From Lumbricus terrestris (Eukaryota > Annelida > Clitellata > Crassiclitellata > Lumbricidae): a stretch of DNA of 64,000 nucleotides. A model generated the notes under the pieces. That model ran no database searches and was not told the origin of the DNA. It was given only the letters and a program-made list of their open reading frames with translations. Shown piece by piece: positions 10,751-22,000 of the stretch. Numbering within the stretch: position 1 is the stretch's first letter; every line of letters begins with the position of its first letter. The position numbers and the translations under genes were made by a program. The DNA is taken from assembly GCA_949752735.1 (NCBI GenBank), contig OX457050.1, positions 44,746,284-44,810,283 of the forward strand, written 5' to 3'.

Positions 10751-13194
10751 ATATGGGAATGGTATTTACAATATGTTGAACGGGCTTAAATACTCTGTAT
10801 TATACATCAAACTATTTGTTTAAATAAAAGAGATTTTAATACAATTATATCATTCGTCAAAGTAACATATAAATTTAAAAGGATATGTTATGAGGATATT
10901 TTTTTATTTATGAATTACACAAACCAAATATTTTAACGGGGATATCTTATAATGATGTATTCTACAACAGAACATTCTAAAAAAATACAGATATATTTCT
11001 ACAAAATGAAAAAATAATGTCAAAATAGTGACGATATATTTTTAAGCACACGCATTAATTTAATAATATATAGAGTCGATATTGATGCTATAAATGAGAC
11101 ATTTAATATTATTGGGTTGTTAAAATTGGTTAAATGTGATATTAACATTGTATAGAGAGCTTGTAAAACATATAATTGAAACTAGCAAACAACCATGGTT
11201 GAACAAAGTCTACCCCAAATTAAGATATTAACAGCATTTAAAATAAAATCGATGTATCTGAAACTAAATTGGGTACGTTAGGCACATTTTTCGTGTCTAA
11301 AATAGAATGTTTCCAAAATGACAGGATCCTTTCTTGATTTAAACAACTTGGGTATAAATTTTAAGTATAGACAAAGAATAAAGGGCGGACTGCATTATCT
11401 GACAAATATGTCATCAAATTTATAATCTTATATTTATAAAAAGTATGTCATCTCATAATGTGTCGATTAATATTAGCATGTTTGTGTTTTTGACGCTATA
11501 TCAATTGATATTAAAGAATTTTGCAAGCAATCAATGAAAAAACAAATTATGAATTTAATTACCACGCCAGTAGAAGAGCTAACATTAATTTTAAAAGACG
11601 TAAAACAACATCGTAATAAACAAACAATTTAATAAATATTCTGATTTTGATAATAAGAATGCTTCCAAGATTTGAGCATATTATAAATATGTTTTAATCG
11701 TGCTTAAATATAGACCAGAAAAAGAATCTAATTAAGATGTGAATTCAATACAATAATTTTAGTAAGAATAGTAGTCAAACTGCTGTTCAATAAGCTAAAT
11801 GGTGTGTACTTTAATGTAGCCAATAAAAAATAGTAAAGTGTCGTTGAAAGATGTTCTTAGATCATGTCATCATATTTTAGGTAAAAAATTTCACTTTATT
11901 GAGAACCCATTGTTGAAGAGAATAAATTGTGTTCCAACATAATAGTTCCCACGACGATTCTATTTACTAATATCAACCTCAAATAGTATTAGTCGGGCTA
12001 TCATACGTTTGACTAATAGTAAATAACATTAAAGCCAAATTTTGTTTTTAGTTCTTCAACAGTTTTGAATATTGTAGTACTTAAAAATACTATTCAAAAC
12101 CAAAGACATATTTTGATCTCAATATTCCCAAAACAGTTGTATAAATTTAAAAGGATTCCCAAACCTCTATTGGTCAATTTTAACAAGAATACCATCTCTT
12201 TACAAACACAATTTACTTAATGACAGACCATCTTTAATAAGCACATTTAAAGTTTTAATAAACCTTTTAAAATGATTTAAAGGATAACCAAGTTCATATG
12301 ATATTACGTCGAAGTTTGTATTATCTGTCGGCATGAGTAGTTTGATAATTTGTATGTTTCAAGTAATACAGGGTCAAAGTTTGAAATTTTATATTTACAT
12401 ACTTTCTATGTACAAATTGTAGGTAGGATATTTGAAGAAGTACACTTTATTGCAGAATTACACCCATATAATTTTGAATTTATTTTTGCAATAAATTGTT
12501 TCTTAACCAATTTTTAATCTAGTTAATCAAATATCATAATCAAAAAATATCAGAAATCATATAAGAAATTTACCAGAAGTTCTTCTTATTCAATTAGTTT
12601 TCAAAACCAATTTCATAAGCATTCTCGTAATATTATAGATTTTAAATTCTTTTTTTGTTTAAATTAATTCCCAGTTTGAAAATAGATCAATGTCTGATTT
12701 TTTGGATCGACAGCATATATTTATGTAATATCAAGGTAGCATTAGTGAATATACCAGGAATGATATATGTATAAATATTAGTAAGAATGTATTAAACTTT
12801 GCACTGCGGACACACCGATTTCTACTTGTAATGACTGCTTGCATAATATCAATTGAATCAATTAAAGTTTTTTGTTTCAATATATTGATTTTTGAAATGG
12901 TAAGGCAATATGTCATAAAATACTAAAAGTAAGATGATAAATAATCTTGAATACCTCAACATTACAAATACATATTTTAGTAATGAAATGCTTATTGCCT
13001 TATAAAAACATTAAGTATTAAATACTGTTTGTAAATATACAATATGTTTAAACTTACGTATTGACATTTATTACTTATCATTCTTAAAAGTTACTTTTTT
13101 GCATAATTGATTTATAATTTAAAAATCCATATCAAAAGTATTTTTAAAAGCAGATAATGTATTATTTATATTTGTTAGCAATAGTTATAAACAG
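10751..13194. other. gene-less AT-rich stretch before 5S
   Basis: Very AT-rich DNA with no frame resembling a known protein. If the rDNA unit follows the Nosema order, SSU and intergenic spacer would be expected here, but the GC-richer conserved SSU segments are not visible. Confidence 0.4.
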
Positions 13195-13265
13195 GCAGAA
13201 CAAGTCATATTTTACAATAGCATGTTAGAAATACAATATTCAAATACCAACAACATATTATTAAT

Positions 13266-13371
13266 AATTACGGTCATATCTTAAGGAATACTTCCGAACT
13301 CGTTAGATCTCGGTAAATAAGTCTTTGCGAGCCTACTCGAGTACTGAATGGGAAAGATGGGTACTGTAATT
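13266..13371 (+). rRNA. 5S ribosomal RNA
   Basis: Recognised from conserved 5S segments in order: TTACGGTCATA at the 5' end, CCGAACTCGTTAGATCTCGG (13294-13313, the loop B/C region), TAAGTC, then GTACTGAATGGGAAA and GGGTACTGTAATT at the 3' end. The ends pair as helix I. The transcript runs into T5 (about 13370-13374), a pol III terminator. At about 106 nt it is shorter than the usual 115-120 nt. It lies about 1.3 kb upstream of the LSU on the same strand. Confidence 0.85.
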
Positions 13372-14369
13372 TTTAATATACTGTTTTATAGTTATAATTA
13401 TATTTTTTAATAAATTAAAATAGTGTTAACATTATCTGTTATAACCAGAGACGGTAATCTTTAGAAACGTAAAGCTGATTTGAGCTTTTAATCAAATTTC
13501 ATATTAAGGACTTTCCATCTAGCAAAACAATTTTTAATTAAAAATATATAGTAGCGTGTCAAGTAAATACAATACCAATTGATTGGCATTTTTCTCCATT
13601 AATAGCACACTTTACTATATAATAAGTTGTATTGATTCATAACAGCTATCGCATAAATATGTTTGCTTCTTGTATAGGGTAATAATGTTATCACACATAT
13701 ACTCTGGATCATCGTCTTTTTGGCCTAGTGAAAGCCTTAAATCCAAAAACAAGAAAGATTCTTTTTCAGTCGATGAAATTCTTAACTAAAAATTAATTGT
13801 GAGCTATGGGAATTTAAAGGAGATTTTTAGTCGTATAAAGGAATTCTTTCAATACACACTTTTTATTTATCCAACTACATTTCTTTTGCTATATATAATT
13901 TCCCATGATGGTCTCCACCTCGATATTTGACTTCTTTCTATTCTAAGACATAAAACTTAGAAAGTTCGTGGAAGTTTAAGAAACATTGCCATTTCTTTCA
14001 AGTACATGATTAATTATACGTTTTTAATTTAATTAATTGAAACATAATTGAATACACTACTGCAATATATATTTTATGAATATCATTAGTGTGTACACGA
14101 GGTGGGAGACGGCCATTTGAGAAATATTTTGTAAAAACGATCTTTGATATATTTTCATAATGTATCAATATAACTTTTAAAAAATAAATTAGACCATATA
14201 AGTTTTGACGAAAATATTAAATCTCTATTTATTTAAATTGGTTAAGCGTAATATATGACATAAAAATATCTTTGATATAAATGTGTGATTTACTTAATCA
14301 ATAAATTCATTTGCGTATGTTAATTTGTGTACAAAGGAAATTGAGTGATTTACAAAGATTTATACATTA
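13372..14369. other. rDNA spacer
   Basis: AT-rich DNA between the 5S gene and its decayed duplicate. No gene or SSU sequence is visible. By position it is intergenic spacer. Confidence 0.4.
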
Positions 14370-14486
14370 CAATGTTTTTAATAATAGAATGCTAGAAATA
14401 AAATATTCAAATACCAACAATATATTATTACGGTCATATCTTAAGAAATACTTCCAAACTCGATAAAATAAATCTTTGCAAGCACT
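14370..14486 (+). pseudogene. 5S rRNA pseudogene with duplicated upstream flank
   Basis: The segment duplicates 13200-13346. The upstream flank ATTCAAATACCAACAA-TATATTA is retained, then TTACGGTCATATCTTAAG-AATACTTCC-AACTCG. The loop C part is shortened and mutated, and the 3' half (GTACTGAATGGGA onward) is missing. It cannot form the closing helix I. Confidence 0.75.
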
Positions 14487-14649
14487 TAAATCTTTAATCA
14501 TGAATACACTAACATAAATACATAACATATATTTAAATTTTAATGGAAAAGAATATTTTTATAATATAAAATAAAGTCTAGTAGGCTTAAAAATATAATA
14601 CAATTTTTCAACAAATCTTTGAGTAGTAATACTTAAGTTTTAACAATTA

Positions 14650-16255
14650 TTGTATGGGATCATTTGGCTCCAGTAGCGATGACGGACGGAACAGAAACCG
14701 AAATGCAATACTAGTGTATTGCGATCCGAATGATACACGATAGTGTATGGGAACGCCTTGAACTTAAGCATATCATTAAAGGTAGGAAAAGAAAGTAACG
14801 ACGATTCTGTTAGTAGCGGCGAGTGAACACGGAAAAGCTCTGATGGTAAGACGAAAGTCGTTGTAATAAGCGTTTATCAAAGATTCTTTGGAAAAAGAGA
14901 CCATAGTGGGTGATAGTCCTATAAATATAACGCGTAGAGATGGAGTAGTGCTGCTTGGTAGTGCAGTATGAAGAGGGAGGTAGTGCCTCCTAAAGCTAAA
15001 TATACCTGGAGACCGATAGCGAATAAGTAGAGCGATCGAAGATTGAAAAAGTTTCGTTTTGAAAGTGAAATAGTGAAAATACAATAATTTAAGTCGAGAT
15101 ACTCGGACCCGTATTGAAACACGGACCAGGGAGATTTCCATTACGGCGAGGTGAATGCATGAAAGCAGTAGCCGAAAGAGATTAGATAGTCGTGATGGTA
15201 AGACCCGAAAGATAGTGAACTATATCTGCCTTGATTGAAGCCGGGGGAAACCCTGGTGGAGGATCTAAGTCATACTGATGTTCAACTCGTTGACGAGAGG
15301 TGGATATAGGGGCGAAAGACCAATCGAACTATCTGGTAGCTGGTTCCAGCCGAAATGTCTCGCAGGACAGCGGTGCTTTGTATAGGGATATGCCGTAGAG
15401 AGGATATGGACATTGTCAATAAACTCCGAAGGTGTATGTGTGTAAAAGGTGACTTTGGACACATACCTAGATAGCACCAGTGGGCGACTTGTGGTAAGCA
15501 TGAGTCGCAAAAAGGGATGAACCTAGCATAGGGATAAACAGCCAAATAGAGAACAGAGAACCCATAAAGAAGACACACAAATCAAGACAGTTGGACGGTG
15601 GCCATGGAGGTTGGTATCCGCTAAGAAACGTGTTACAACGTACCAACCGAATTTGTGGTTTTCGAAAATGGATGGCGCTAATCTCTACTGTGAGGCCCTA
15701 GATACACGGTATAGTAGGCTGGCACGATTTTTTCAGAGAAGAGTGCGAGTGATTGTGCTTGGAGAAAGATTCGGAGCAGATCCTGGAAGTAGTAGCATCA
15801 TTGTAATGCGCATTTGAGGAGGGTTCATCCTTTGTATAGAAGGAGGTGATACGATCCTAGTAAAAGGGAAGCTGTTAGATATTACAGCTAATCTGCTCTG
15901 AGTGGTGACACGACAATGACATACCCGATGGACGTAGGTGTAAATTTGCCTTGTCTGGAGACTCTGGAAAGTAATATTGAGAAGGAGTTATAGGGTGTAG
16001 ATTAAAAAGAAGAGTAGTTATCGTACCGAACCGCATCAGGACTCAAGGGTTAGAAGCCCAGTGCGTAAGTTAAAGTAGGTAAGGGAAATCGGCAAAATAG
16101 ATGAGTATCTTCGGAATAATCATTGGCTCTAGCATGCTAGAACTGGACTGACAAGGGGAATCTGACTGTTTAATAAAAACATAGCTATGTGATTACGCAT
16201 AGTGAGTTCTGCCCAGTGCTTAGGACGTTAAGGAAGTAATTTCAAGTAAGCATGA

Positions 16256-16347
<92 letters not shown>

Positions 16348-16405
16348 ACTGTCCCTACCTACATCTTTGCGAACCTACAGCCAAGGGAACGGGCTTGGGA
16401 TGTGC

Positions 16406-16441
<36 letters not shown>

Positions 16442-16737
16442 CGTAATAGAGATCTCTATTTGTTTGTCGTAGCGAGGTGGGAGAATTGTGTGAGACCACT
16501 GACATATGTAATGGAGATGTTTGCTCTTTCTTTTTAAGAGAAATATTTCGTGGGGAGTTTGACTGGGGCGGTACGACTGCTAAACAATAACGCAGACGTC
16601 CAAAGGTTAGCTCAGAGAGGATGGAAACCACTCATTGAGTACAAGGGCAAAAGCTAGCTTTAGTATGTTATGTGAATAACATATACTGGAAACAGTGGCC
16701 TAGAGATCCTCCAATAATGCTAAGATTGGAGGTGACG

Positions 16738-16770
<33 letters not shown>

Positions 16771-16874
16771 GGGCGAGCGATCATAGCGACTCCGCTTTTT
16801 GATTCTTCGATGTCGGCTCTTCCTAGATTGCTGAAGCATAAATCAGCTTGATTTGGATTGTTCACCCACCAACA

Positions 16875-16912
<38 letters not shown>

Positions 16913-17165
16913 TAGTTTTACCCTACTGCACAGTATTTGAAAGTAGACCGGAGTAGTACGAGAGGAAGTACTGGTCAGGACCACTGGTCTAGCCTTCATC
17001 TGTTAAGGTGTTGGGGCGCAGCTACGTCCTTTATGTAATGGCTGAAAGCCTCTAAGCCAGAATGTATACTTAAGAATGTATTGGGATGTGAAGACGACAC
17101 GTGTATGGACATGAACTGTACGATATGAGCTAGTTGCGAATATTTAAGGTTGCGTGTTCCATTTC
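14650..17165 (+). rRNA. Large subunit rRNA with fused 5.8S domain
   Basis: The 5' part (about 14655-14750) is 5.8S-like (TTTGGCTCCAG, GCGATGACGGACGGAACAG). It passes directly into the LSU proper at TTGAACTTAAGCATATCA (about 14759-14776) with no ITS2, the microsporidian arrangement. Later landmarks are intact: the domain IV segment CTCTCTTAAGGTAGCC (16279-16294), the peptidyl-transferase segment CCACAGGGATAACTGGC, and the sarcin-ricin loop AGTAGTACGAGAGGAA (16952-16967). Length is about 2.5 kb. The R2 target (TTAAGGTAGCC) is uninterrupted. The exact ends are estimates. A non-LTR element follows within about 100 bp, and no SSU is seen on either side. Confidence 0.93.
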
Positions 17166-17298
17166 CCTTTTTTTTTGAAATATACTTTATTAAGTTGTAT
17201 TCTTTAAAAATGAATGTTCCCATTCCAGCAAAAATATATTAGATTTATATATACATGATAATAATATTTTGAAAAAATAGTAATAACTAGTAACACTT

Positions 17299-19053
17299 AT
17301 GATACATTTAAAGACCATGTTTTTGCTCTTAGTGAAAACGAGAGAAGGCCTCCTTCTCTGTCTTAAAACAGACATTGGTGGCGACTGTAAAGTCGCTATC
17401 ATATATGGTAAACACTGGCGCAAGCCAGCTATACCCATGCCTTGTCCTCCGGGACTCGGCCATTGTACTTTCCCTTCGGGGATTCATCTAGTAAGTTTTT
17501 GCAAAAAAGCTGAAAAAAGTACCAGGGATGGCGCTCTGTATAGAGTCCTCCAAGTATATAAGCATCTGCTTATAGAAAGGACCATCCAAGTCGATTTAGT
17601 ACCGCAATGCGGCACAATAAATCATCCTTATCATATAATTGATTCTCTTACAGTTTTAATAAATGATATTTATTTACCATATAATTTAAATTATAATAAA
17701 TTAGCTGAATGGTATACCAGTGGAGCTCCTCTTAATGGAGGTTCTGGGTTCAAGTCCCAGGTCAACCATAAAAAACGAAGGTTTAATTCAGAAAAGCTCT
17801 ATAAACGAGTTATCTCTTCCAAATACATCCCAGTATACCTAGGAAGGAACACATTCAAATTGCGTTCACAATGCGTAAGTGATGGTGTAAACCACATCAC
17901 GGGCAAAAAAGTGAATGCTTGGGTTGGATCGCCCTTTTCAATGACTAATGGGAAGAGCAACACCGGTGGATATGCAATTCTTAGAGTTGCAATCAAAGCA
18001 TCTCTCAACCTAGAAAATCCTAAGAAAGGAAGAGAGATGCTTGCGAAGGGCATTGGAGCTAATCCTGTCGACATCCTGGCTATTAAACAAGTACCAGGAA
18101 GGACGGTGACGAACTCCATCAGCTCACCTTTGGCAACTCTTGGGATCTATCAATATGACAACTCATATTTGATACTGATCTCCCGAAAAGGTCTTAAGAA
18201 ACTTGAGACCGGGCTGTCAAAAAAGGACTCTCCGATACACACTTGGCTGTTTGTGCATGAAAAACACATGGCCAGGTCTTTCGAAGAGTTGGTTGCCGCA
18301 ATGGAGATGTTGGGGGAAGTTAGACGTGCCTCTGACACGCAGTACCTGAACAACAAAGAACTCTTCATGCGGAGGAGATGGGCAGAGGTGAGAACTTTCT
18401 GCTCTGAAGCCTCGAACGGCATTCTACTTTCCAATGAGCTTGCTACTATAGCAGGTAAAATTGCATTGGACAAGAGTAGAACAAAAGCCGAAGTTGACCT
18501 GGCGAATGCAGTGCTATCCTCATACAATGAGCGATCCGCAATTGCCAGAGACATGGCCGATGAAATGAATGGTCGAGTGTTTGTAGAAGAAATGCTACCT
18601 AAGGGAGTAAGAACTCCGCCATTCATTGAACCATCAATTCTCTATCCGACGGAAACTCTTACTGAGAAACCGAAAGGAAAGAAACAGAAGAAGTGTGAAA
18701 AGACTAAGAAAATAAATTCTGAACTTTATTCTTCTTCTTCATTTAAAGTGCTTCCAGTGAAAGACTCTTGCAGAGGTAAGAGTCAAGAACTGGCAAGCAC
18801 AATTACCAATTTACAAACTTCAAAGAGTTTTGAAATAAAATTGGCTTGGCTTGATGAGATTGTTACATATGATCTCAATCGACCAAAATGCCGGAAGCTT
18901 AATTGGGACATATCCCATGAGTTGGAGGTGTGTGATAGAATCTTCACAGACGAACACACACAACCCAAACGGCGCAAACGATCTCCAGATAAATCCAAGG
19001 AGATCCAAATTAGCATCACGGAAGAAGGTAACAAACCTTCCTCCGATACTTAA
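17299..19053 (+). CDS. LINE ORF1 protein
   Basis: First ORF of the retrotransposon, 584 codons from the upstream-most ATG. An in-frame ATG at 17437 (residue 47) is preceded by GCTATACCC, the same CCC context as host genes, and may be the true start. No CCHC knuckles are visible, so it is not a classical gag-like ORF1. The middle (residues 200-430) is a mixed alpha/beta-looking region. The C-terminal third is lysine-rich, with KGKKQKK and KRRKRSPDKSKE (about residues 556-567), which looks like a nuclear-localisation or RNA-binding tail. By analogy with other LINEs it would package the RNA. Its stop overlaps the ORF2 start in TAATG. The first 160 codons run through the hairpin leader and tRNA-like segment, so the N-terminus is the least certain part. 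Confidence 0.65.
   Translation: MIHLKTMFLLLVKTREGLLLCLKTDIGGDCKVAIIYGKHWRKPAIPMPCPPGLGHCTFPSGIHLVSFCKKAEKSTRDGALYRVLQVYKHLLIERTIQVDLVPQCGTINHPYHIIDSLTVLINDIYLPYNLNYNKLAEWYTSGAPLNGGSGFKSQVNHKKRRFNSEKLYKRVISSKYIPVYLGRNTFKLRSQCVSDGVNHITGKKVNAWVGSPFSMTNGKSNTGGYAILRVAIKASLNLENPKKGREMLAKGIGANPVDILAIKQVPGRTVTNSISSPLATLGIYQYDNSYLILISRKGLKKLETGLSKKDSPIHTWLFVHEKHMARSFEELVAAMEMLGEVRRASDTQYLNNKELFMRRRWAEVRTFCSEASNGILLSNELATIAGKIALDKSRTKAEVDLANAVLSSYNERSAIARDMADEMNGRVFVEEMLPKGVRTPPFIEPSILYPTETLTEKPKGKKQKKCEKTKKINSELYSSSSFKVLPVKDSCRGKSQELASTITNLQTSKSFEIKLAWLDEIVTYDLNRPKCRKLNWDISHELEVCDRIFTDEHTQPKRRKRSPDKSKEIQISITEEGNKPSSDT
17341..17612 (+). ncRNA. hairpin-dense structured leader of the LINE
   Basis: Consecutive perfect or near-perfect stems in about 270 nt. 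AGAGAAGG/CCTTCTCT (8 bp, 17342-17360), TCTGT/ACAGA, GCGACT/AGTCGC (17381-17396) and CTGGC-GCAA-GCCAG (GNRA loop, 17414-17427), the last inside an ATGGTA/TACCCAT stem. Then GTCC-TCCG-GGAC, TCCC-TTCG-GGGA (UUCG loop) and a junction closed by GGATG/CATCC (17526-17530/17583-17587). The junction holds CTCT-GTAT-AGAG and TATAAGC-ATCT-GCTTATA. Last is CCGC-AAT-GCGG. Surrounding host DNA shows nothing similar. LINE leaders can carry HDV-like ribozymes, but I could not thread a double pseudoknot here. The segment is also open in the ORF1 frame, so it may be coding. Confidence 0.45.
17695..17768 (+). other. tRNA-like segment inside LINE ORF1
   Basis: Positions 17702-17712 read TAGCTGAATGG (A box) and 17748-17758 read GGTTCAAGTCC, an exact B-box match 35 bases downstream. 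The D arm pairs (GCTG/CAGT) and the T arm is perfect (CTGGG-TTCAAGT-CCCAG), followed by GTCAACCA. The anticodon arm is displaced (CTCC-TCTTAAT-GGAG, 4 bp), with CTCTTAAT reminiscent of tRNA-Lys(CUU). The 5' acceptor strand does not pair with GTCAACC. The total of 74 nt equals a normal tRNA. It is not a functional tRNA. It could act as an internal pol III promoter or be a captured tRNA fragment. Confidence 0.5.
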
Positions 19054-19055
19054 TG
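19051..19055 (+). promoter_or_regulatory. TAATG stop-start overlap between ORF1 and ORF2
   Basis: The ORF1 stop TAA and the ORF2 start ATG share one A (TAATG), placing ORF2 in the -1 frame. In the insect LINE SART1 such a UAAUG drives ORF2 translation by termination-reinitiation. The same mechanism is inferred here. Confidence 0.7.
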
Positions 19056-22000
19056 TCCCCCACAGAGGCTAGAAACACAACTAGCCTCCTGGACAAAAAT
19101 ATAAATGGTGCAATCGACACGGATCAATCATTAGAACAACAGTTTTTCTATTTGGGCCTAAGTCGAAAAGAACTAATCGTCTATCCACGATGTTCTCGGA
19201 TTTCCCAAAATGGAAATAGTATAATTAATACTATCAGGGAAGCAAAGGCAAACCACAAAAAACTCAGAAATGAGGATCTACATAGCTTCATAATCAATTC
19301 AAGCGACATTGGGTTTCTGACCAGCATGTACATGAATTTGAGGAAAGAAGATCTATGTGTGAATGCTATGATTACAAAACGAATTCAAAAGAAAGGCACA
19401 GCCAAGTATTTAAGAATAAATTTTGTAAAAACACAGGATGGCTCATACAACCAAATGATGCATAACATTCTGCAATGCATCCAAGTGATGGATGGTGTTC
19501 GAATAAGATACCAGCACATTAATCCGAATGCAATAGTCAAGGTAGTACAACCACATAGGATTAATAATATCCGCGTGATAACTATCAACATAAATGGGAT
19601 GGCCTCAAAAAAAGAGGAGCTAGAGTACCTTCTTAAGTTCTACATGCCAGAAGTGGTGTGTATACAAGAAACTAAGAATAAAGGACCAGCTAAAACATAC
19701 CTTCAAGGATATCGATCATTGGAATCATTTCAAGGTCCAAATAGTCATGGACTCTACATAGGAATACGTTCTTCTCTCAGTGGAAGCTCAAGTACTATTT
19801 TTGAAGATCCAAATATCTTAGGTGTCAAACTGACTATTGACACAGAAAGTCTTTCGATATTTAATATCTATAGACACAATTCGGGATCTCCAGATCTGAG
19901 AAAAAGCACTCTTGAAAAGGTAGCAGAAATTCTCAGGTCTCAAAGTCAGCAAAAGGCTTTAATAATAGGAGACTGGAATACAACTCCCATGTCGTTGAAT
20001 AAAGGACTTGGGAGTAAAGCACACCTATATGGCATAGAAACTATTCCTACCAAAGGAACAAGACTGAATGCCCTAACAGGTGTAAACACTAATAGAGTAA
20101 TTGATTATGCTATTAGTAGCTGGGATGGATTGATTCTAAATCAAAAGGCCTGTCGCCCACTGACGGTAACAGACCACGTCCCAATGCGTATCACTCTAAA
20201 CCTCGTTGGTGAGGATAGAGAGGCAACAGCTAAAGAAGTTGTGCTCAGAGACAAACTTGTTGGAGAACAGGCACAAAGTCTAAAACGTGACACATCCTTA
20301 GCCAATGAGTTGGTAGATCTTGGTGAGCGACTGAGAACCTCACTCAGAAAGCTTAATTTGATAAAAACTATCAATCCAAACCAACCAACTCACATATTCT
20401 TGAACAAAGAGATCAGAATCCTGATTAAAGAGAAGTTGTCTCTTGAAAAGAAAGTCTGGAACAATCTAAAACCAGCAGAAGATCTTGAGTCCAAGAAAAT
20501 AGAACTACGTAAGGCTATTAAAAAAGCCAGATCACATAGTAGAAATAAATTCTACAATAGTGGTCTTGAGTATCTTAGGACTCGTGACATACGTAGATCA
20601 TGGTTATGGGCTAAGAAACTCATATCAAAAAGGTCAATTGGAGCATCCTTTGGGCCCACTCTTACTAAAGACGGGGGACTCACTGTATGCAAGGAGGAAA
20701 TCCTGAATGCATGGAAAGTACACTTTGAATCTCTTGGAGCAGCTGAGGCTGACCATCACGACTTCATTCCAAAACAACCTATTAATCCACTGATCGGTGA
20801 CATAACCGACGCACCGATCAAATGGGAAGAGGTTGTATTCGAACTTAAAAAGTTGCGTAACAACAAAGCTGCCAGTGACGACATGATCCCATGTGAAGTC
20901 TACAAACTAGCAACAAATAATAGAGCAGAACCAACATGTGAGTTGGGAAAAGCAATATTAAAAATGATCCACCGGGTCTATGAGACAGGAACAATTCCAG
21001 ACTATTGGAATTCCTGTACTCTAGTACCAATCTTTAAAAAAGGTGATCAAAGAGATCCAGAGAATTACCGAGGTATTGCCATAATCAATACGCTTGAAAA
21101 AGTTCTCTGTAAGATCTTAGCAAGACGAGTGCAACTTATCAATGAAAGCTACAATCTTGTCAGGAAGGAGCAAGCAGGCTTTGAACGACTAGAAGAATGT
21201 CTTGGTCAGGCAACTGCACTCCTAGAAATCTGTCAGAGAAGAACAAACAAGGGACTTCAAACCCACGTCTGCTTCCTAGACCTGAGAAAGGTGTATGACT
21301 TAGTCCCACATAAGGGACTATTTCAAAAGCTCACGGGAAAAGGACTGGGACCTAAGTTTATGAAATTCTTCGAAAATATGTACAGAGATACGAGAACTCG
21401 GGTGAGAATCGGAAACGAACTCACAGAAGCATTCTCAATAAGGCGAGGCGTCCGGCAAGGATGTCCGACATCGCCAATTATATTTAACATGTACATAGAT
21501 GACGTGTTAAACGACATGACTGGAGTGTCTATACCAGGTATAAATTTAAAAATCCCTGGATTACACTTCGCAGACGACACTGTTTTAATTGCAGACTCTG
21601 CCAGCCAACTCCAGGAAAACCTGAATAAGGTAGAGGACTGGCTGCACCAGAACTGCATGGAAATAAACGTGTCAAAATGTGGAACAATGGTGTTTAATAC
21701 ATCTGAACCACCAACTCTTTGCTTTAGAGGTGATCCAATACCAATGGTAGACAAATATGTCTATCTTGGTGTGGAAATCAACAAAGACCTTGACTTGGCC
21801 AAAATGGCTAGTTATAGAGTCGATAAAGCAAAGAGAACACTAGGATCACTTAGTGCATTACTGCATAATAAACATGTAGCAATATGCTACAAAGTGATGC
21901 TAATCAAAGTCCTGTTATACACAGCGACTGCATTTGGCTGCGAGGTCTTCGGCATGTGTACTGACCGAATGAAAAGACTAAAAACCGTAATCGATAAAGG

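Noticed and set aside
10000..14640. SSU rRNA upstream of the LSU
   Set aside because: None of the conserved GC-rich SSU segments can be found; the region is uniformly AT-rich apart from 5S.
14776..17223. Several open frames within the LSU rRNA on both strands
   Set aside because: They lie in conserved rRNA sequence and have no protein similarity.
17341..17500. HDV-like ribozyme at the LINE 5' end
   Set aside because: I could not pair P1, P2 and P1.1 into the nested double pseudoknot; only independent hairpins are visible.
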